A stretch of DNA of 7,295 nucleotides from assembly GCA_938040985.1 (NCBI GenBank), contig CALHZD010000005.1, forward strand, positions 1 to 7,295, written 5' to 3'. Within the stretch, counting starts at the first letter, position 1. Every line of letters starts with the position of its first letter. Positions 5,038-7,295 of this stretch are shown one piece after another. The notes under the pieces are model-generated. The model was not told the origin of the DNA and searched no databases. It worked only from the letters and a program-made list of their open reading frames with translations. Both the position numbers and the translations under genes were made by a program. The DNA is from an uncultured Propionivibrio sp. GTDB taxonomy: Bacteria > Pseudomonadota > Gammaproteobacteria > Burkholderiales > Rhodocyclaceae.

Positions 5038-6273
5038 ATGACTAATACGCAGCCAGATGCCCCGGCAGAACGCGCCAGCATGCTGAGGCGCTTTCTGGCG
5101 CGCTTTCCGCGGCCTGCTTCCACGCGCAGCTTCTGGTTGTTCGCCGCCGGCGCCATCCTGCTGGTCATGCTGGTCATCGAAGTGATTTCCGGCCTGGCGC
5201 TGGCGATGTTTTACGTGCCCACGGCCGACCAGGCCTGGGATTCCATCATTCACATCATGCGCCACGTCCACCACGGCGAGCTGATCCGCAACGTGCATGG
5301 CATCGGCGCGTCGCTGCTTTTTTTCGCCTGCTATCTGCACATGTTCCGCGCAATGCATTACGCCACCTACCGCAGGCCCTATATCAAAATGTGGATGATC
5401 AGCGTCACGCTGTATGTACTGCTGATTGCCACGGCATTCCTCGGTTACAGCCTGGTGGGCGGGCAGAAAAGTTACTGGGCGGCAACAGTCATCACCGGGT
5501 TTGCGCGCGCCATTCCGTTCATCGGCGCGGATATCCAGAGCTTTCTGATCGGCGGCTATGCCGTGGGCACGCCGACGCTCGGGCGTTTTTTCGTGCTGCA
5601 CTTTCTTATCCCGCTCATCATTGTCGGCATGGCCATCGTGCACGTGCGGACAGTGCGCCGCGCGTTTGCCGACGCCATCAAAAAAGAATTCACGCCCCAG
5701 GAAAACCAGCGTCTGCTGCTCGATTACCGAATCACCGACGAGGACAAGATCAAAATCACCCTCTACCTGATAATTTTTGCCTGGGGCATATTTTTTGCGC
5801 CGCACTATTTCAGCAGCGCCGACAACTTCATTAAAGCCGATCCGACCGTGACGCCGCTGATTGTCACGCCGGAATGGTATTTCATGCCGCTCTTTTCCAT
5901 TCTGCGATGCTTCCCGAACGAACTGACCGGCATTTTCCTGATGTTCGGCGCGGTGGCGATTTTCTACTTTTTGCCCTGGCTGGATACGTCAAATTCGCGT
6001 TTCCGCCATCACAGTCCCTGGGTCAAGGCAGGCTTCTTTCTCTGGATCATCAACATGGTCTGGCTGGGCTGGATGGGTTCCAAAGCGCTGGTCGGGCCGG
6101 ATTTCATCGACTGGCTGTTCAAGCGCAGTAGCGAACCCGGCTGGATACGTCCCTTGTCGCAACTCTCCACGGTGCTGTACTTCGCCTGGTTCCTCGTGCT
6201 TATGCCCTGCCGGCGCTGGCTGGAAAAGCAGGAACCGCGGCAGGAAAAAAAGCAGGAAGGGCAAAAACCATGA
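5038..6273 (+). CDS. petB: Cytochrome b subunit of the bc1 complex
   Basis: This membrane subunit binds hemes bL and bH and forms both quinone sites. It has 411 residues, a usual bacterial length, with eight expected helices. The heme ligands are H87/H101 and H188/H202, both pairs 14 apart as in bc1 rather than b6f complexes. The Qo-site PEWY motif is intact (278-281). Several conserved positions differ. GYVLPWGQMSFWGATVIT of typical bacterial relatives reads GYSLVGGQKSYWAATVIT (136-153), putting A148 where fungal position 143 has Gly. The Tyr after PEWY is F286. The GSNNP segment after the second heme helix is missing. By my alignment the Qi residues His202 and Lys228 of yeast become R207 and E235. 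The C-terminal tail is rich in K, E and Q. No strong ribosome binding site precedes the ATG. The stop overlaps the petC start (ATGA). Confidence 0.95.
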   Translation: MTNTQPDAPAERASMLRRFLARFPRPASTRSFWLFAAGAILLVMLVIEVISGLALAMFYVPTADQAWDSIIHIMRHVHHGELIRNVHGIGASLLFFACYLHMFRAMHYATYRRPYIKMWMISVTLYVLLIATAFLGYSLVGGQKSYWAATVITGFARAIPFIGADIQSFLIGGYAVGTPTLGRFFVLHFLIPLIIVGMAIVHVRTVRRAFADAIKKEFTPQENQRLLLDYRITDEDKIKITLYLIIFAWGIFFAPHYFSSADNFIKADPTVTPLIVTPEWYFMPLFSILRCFPNELTGIFLMFGAVAIFYFLPWLDTSNSRFRHHSPWVKAGFFLWIINMVWLGWMGSKALVGPDFIDWLFKRSSEPGWIRPLSQLSTVLYFAWFLVLMPCRRWLEKQEPRQEKKQEGQKP

Positions 6274-7124
6274 CGGCGCAAATCCAGCGTGCATTCCGGC
6301 GTGCGTTCCGGCGCGCATGGCTGACGCTGGCCGGCTTTGTCGTGTGCCTTGCCACCGCGACAATGTATGCAAGCGCCGCGCCGACCAGCGAAATTCCAGA
6401 ACGCCAGCAATGGACTTTTTCCGGCATCCAGGGCGCCTACGACAAAGCGCAGCTTCGGCGCGGCTTGCTGATTTACGAACAGAAATGCCGTTCCTGTCAC
6501 AGCATGGAGCATCTGGATTTTCGCGCGCTCACCCGGCCAGGTGGCCCGGAACTGACCTTGAAAGAGGCGCAGGAGATCGCGGCCAGCTACGAATTTTCGA
6601 CCGTCCGCGATGACGGCGAACCCGCCAAGCGCCCCGGCCGGTTGAGCGACCATTTCACTTCACCCTACGCCAATCCGGAACAGGCGAAATATCTGAACCT
6701 CGGCGTCGCGCCGCCGGATTTAACCTACATGACGCTGGCGCGCAGCTACGACCGCAACTTTACGCAATTTCTCCGCGACCTGTTCATTCCCTACGCCGAG
6801 CAGGGCAGCGACTACGTTTATGCCATTCTCACCGGCTACGACGCGAACGACCCGGCGCTCATGGTCAACCGCTACGCGCCGGGCGGCAAGCTCAACATGG
6901 CCAAACCGCTGTTTGACGACGAATTTGAATACCCGAAAAACGCCGCCGGCAAGCCGGAAGCGCCGCAGACGGAAGCCCAGTACGCCAAAGACGTCACAGC
7001 CTTCCTCACCTGGGCGGCCGATCCGGACCGCGCCGCCCGCCAACGCATGGGTTGGTACGTACTCGGCTACCTGACGGCCTTTCTTGGGCTGCTGCTGGTT
7101 ACCATGCACTACCGCAAAAAATAG
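6270..7124 (+). CDS. petC: Cytochrome c1 subunit of the bc1 complex
   Basis: Cytochrome c1 accepts electrons from the Rieske subunit and passes them to a soluble or membrane-bound cytochrome c on the periplasmic side. The 284-residue precursor has an Arg-rich N-terminus and a hydrophobic signal (about 17-33) with a likely cleavage after ASA. The heme c site is CRSCH (73-77), followed by SMEHLDFRAL. NLGVAPPDL (143-151) and SDYVYAILTGY (180-190) are family blocks. M210 in PGGKLNMAKPL is the probable sixth heme ligand. The C-terminal anchor is at about 261-279, ending MHYRKK. The LLTGY-type segment and the KDVTAFLTWAADPD block match alphaproteobacterial and mitochondrial c1 rather than the shorter beta/gamma form. 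AGGAAGG lies 9 bp upstream, and the start overlaps the petB stop. A 12-bp tandem duplication (about 6289-6312) encodes RAFRRAFRR in the signal region. Confidence 0.95.
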   Translation: MTAQIQRAFRRAFRRAWLTLAGFVVCLATATMYASAAPTSEIPERQQWTFSGIQGAYDKAQLRRGLLIYEQKCRSCHSMEHLDFRALTRPGGPELTLKEAQEIAASYEFSTVRDDGEPAKRPGRLSDHFTSPYANPEQAKYLNLGVAPPDLTYMTLARSYDRNFTQFLRDLFIPYAEQGSDYVYAILTGYDANDPALMVNRYAPGGKLNMAKPLFDDEFEYPKNAAGKPEAPQTEAQYAKDVTAFLTWAADPDRAARQRMGWYVLGYLTAFLGLLLVTMHYRKK

Positions 7125-7132
7125 CGTCTTTC

Positions 7133-7197
7133 TTTGCCAGAATACGGCGTTGCTGTCTTGGCCTGGCCTTGCCGTACTAATCTTACTGCCTACGGCT
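7133..7197 (+). repeat. Repeat element, copy A
   Basis: This segment starts TTTGCCAGAATACGGCGTTG and ends TTACTGCCTACGGCT, beginning 9 bp after the petC stop. A second copy with the same ends follows at 7239. Internal TACGGC (7143-7148), GCCGTA (7171-7176) and TACGGC (7191-7196) can pair in two alternative stems. It looks like a dispersed intergenic repeat; copy number in the genome cannot be judged here. Confidence 0.7.
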
Positions 7198-7208
7198 TGT
7201 CGCCTTGT

Positions 7209-7248
7209 CTTTGGCAAAGTCGAGCCATAGCGACTCCCTTTGCCAAAA
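7209..7248. terminator. Inverted repeat between the two repeat copies
   Basis: TTTGGCAAAG (7210-7219) is the exact reverse complement of CTTTGCCAAA (7238-7247). Inside, TCG (7220-7222) can pair with CGA (7231-7233), leaving a four-base bulge and an eight-base loop. The structure could end transcription of petABC, but no T-run follows it, so Rho-independent termination is uncertain. The right arm coincides with the start of repeat copy B, so the pairing may simply reflect the repeat having inverted ends. Confidence 0.4.
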
Positions 7249-7295
7249 TACTGCGTTGGCTTCGCCTTGTCGTATTACTCATACTGCCTACGGCT
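7239..7295 (+). repeat. Repeat element, copy B (runs to the window edge)
   Basis: The segment starts TTTGCCAAAATACTGCGTTG and ends ATACTGCCTACGGCT, matching copy A at both ends. It is about 8 bp shorter, with the difference in the middle (CTTCGCCTTGTCGTATTACTC versus a longer CT/GG-rich stretch in copy A). It may continue past the window, since copy A is followed by TGTCGCCTTGTCT. Confidence 0.65.

Overview
The window comes from a bacterium of the Pseudomonadota (Proteobacteria). The main reason is a complete petABC operon for a cytochrome bc1 complex at its right end, whose Rieske and cytochrome c1 subunits read like the alphaproteobacterial or mitochondrial type. The genus cannot be fixed from sequence alone. 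The coding regions are GC-rich, while two stretches (about 2740-3010 and 3725-4260) are clearly AT-rich. No tRNA, rRNA, CRISPR array, transposase or integrase was seen.

Layout, left to right. Positions 1-281 are a degenerate tandem array with an exact 40-bp period, preceded by one unit in the opposite orientation. Then, on the minus strand, come a small DUF488/YeaO-family protein (749-369), a DHA2-type major facilitator drug exporter (2278-881) and an 85-residue SemiSWEET sugar transporter (2741-2484). A perfect 17-bp inverted repeat separates the exporter from the SemiSWEET gene. On the plus strand follow a YibF-like glutathione S-transferase (3063-3674) and a decayed endonuclease/exonuclease/phosphatase-family gene (3731 to about 4060). 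That relic is interrupted by several stop codons but stays in one frame. The petA-petB-petC operon (4377-7124) follows, and the window ends in a dispersed-looking repeat with a hairpin (7133-7295).

The three pet genes encode one respiratory enzyme that oxidises quinol and reduces a c-type cytochrome. All heme ligands, the 2Fe-2S ligands and the PEWY motif are present. However, the complex departs from the family consensus at several quinone-site and cluster-shell positions: the Rieske loop CPHAGC, an alanine where fungi carry the strobilurin-sensitive glycine, and lost Qi-site residues. The Rieske export signal has KR where RR is usual. This unusual bc1 complex is the most interesting system in the window. 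The left part looks like an accessory region of small independent transcription units, repeats and gene decay.
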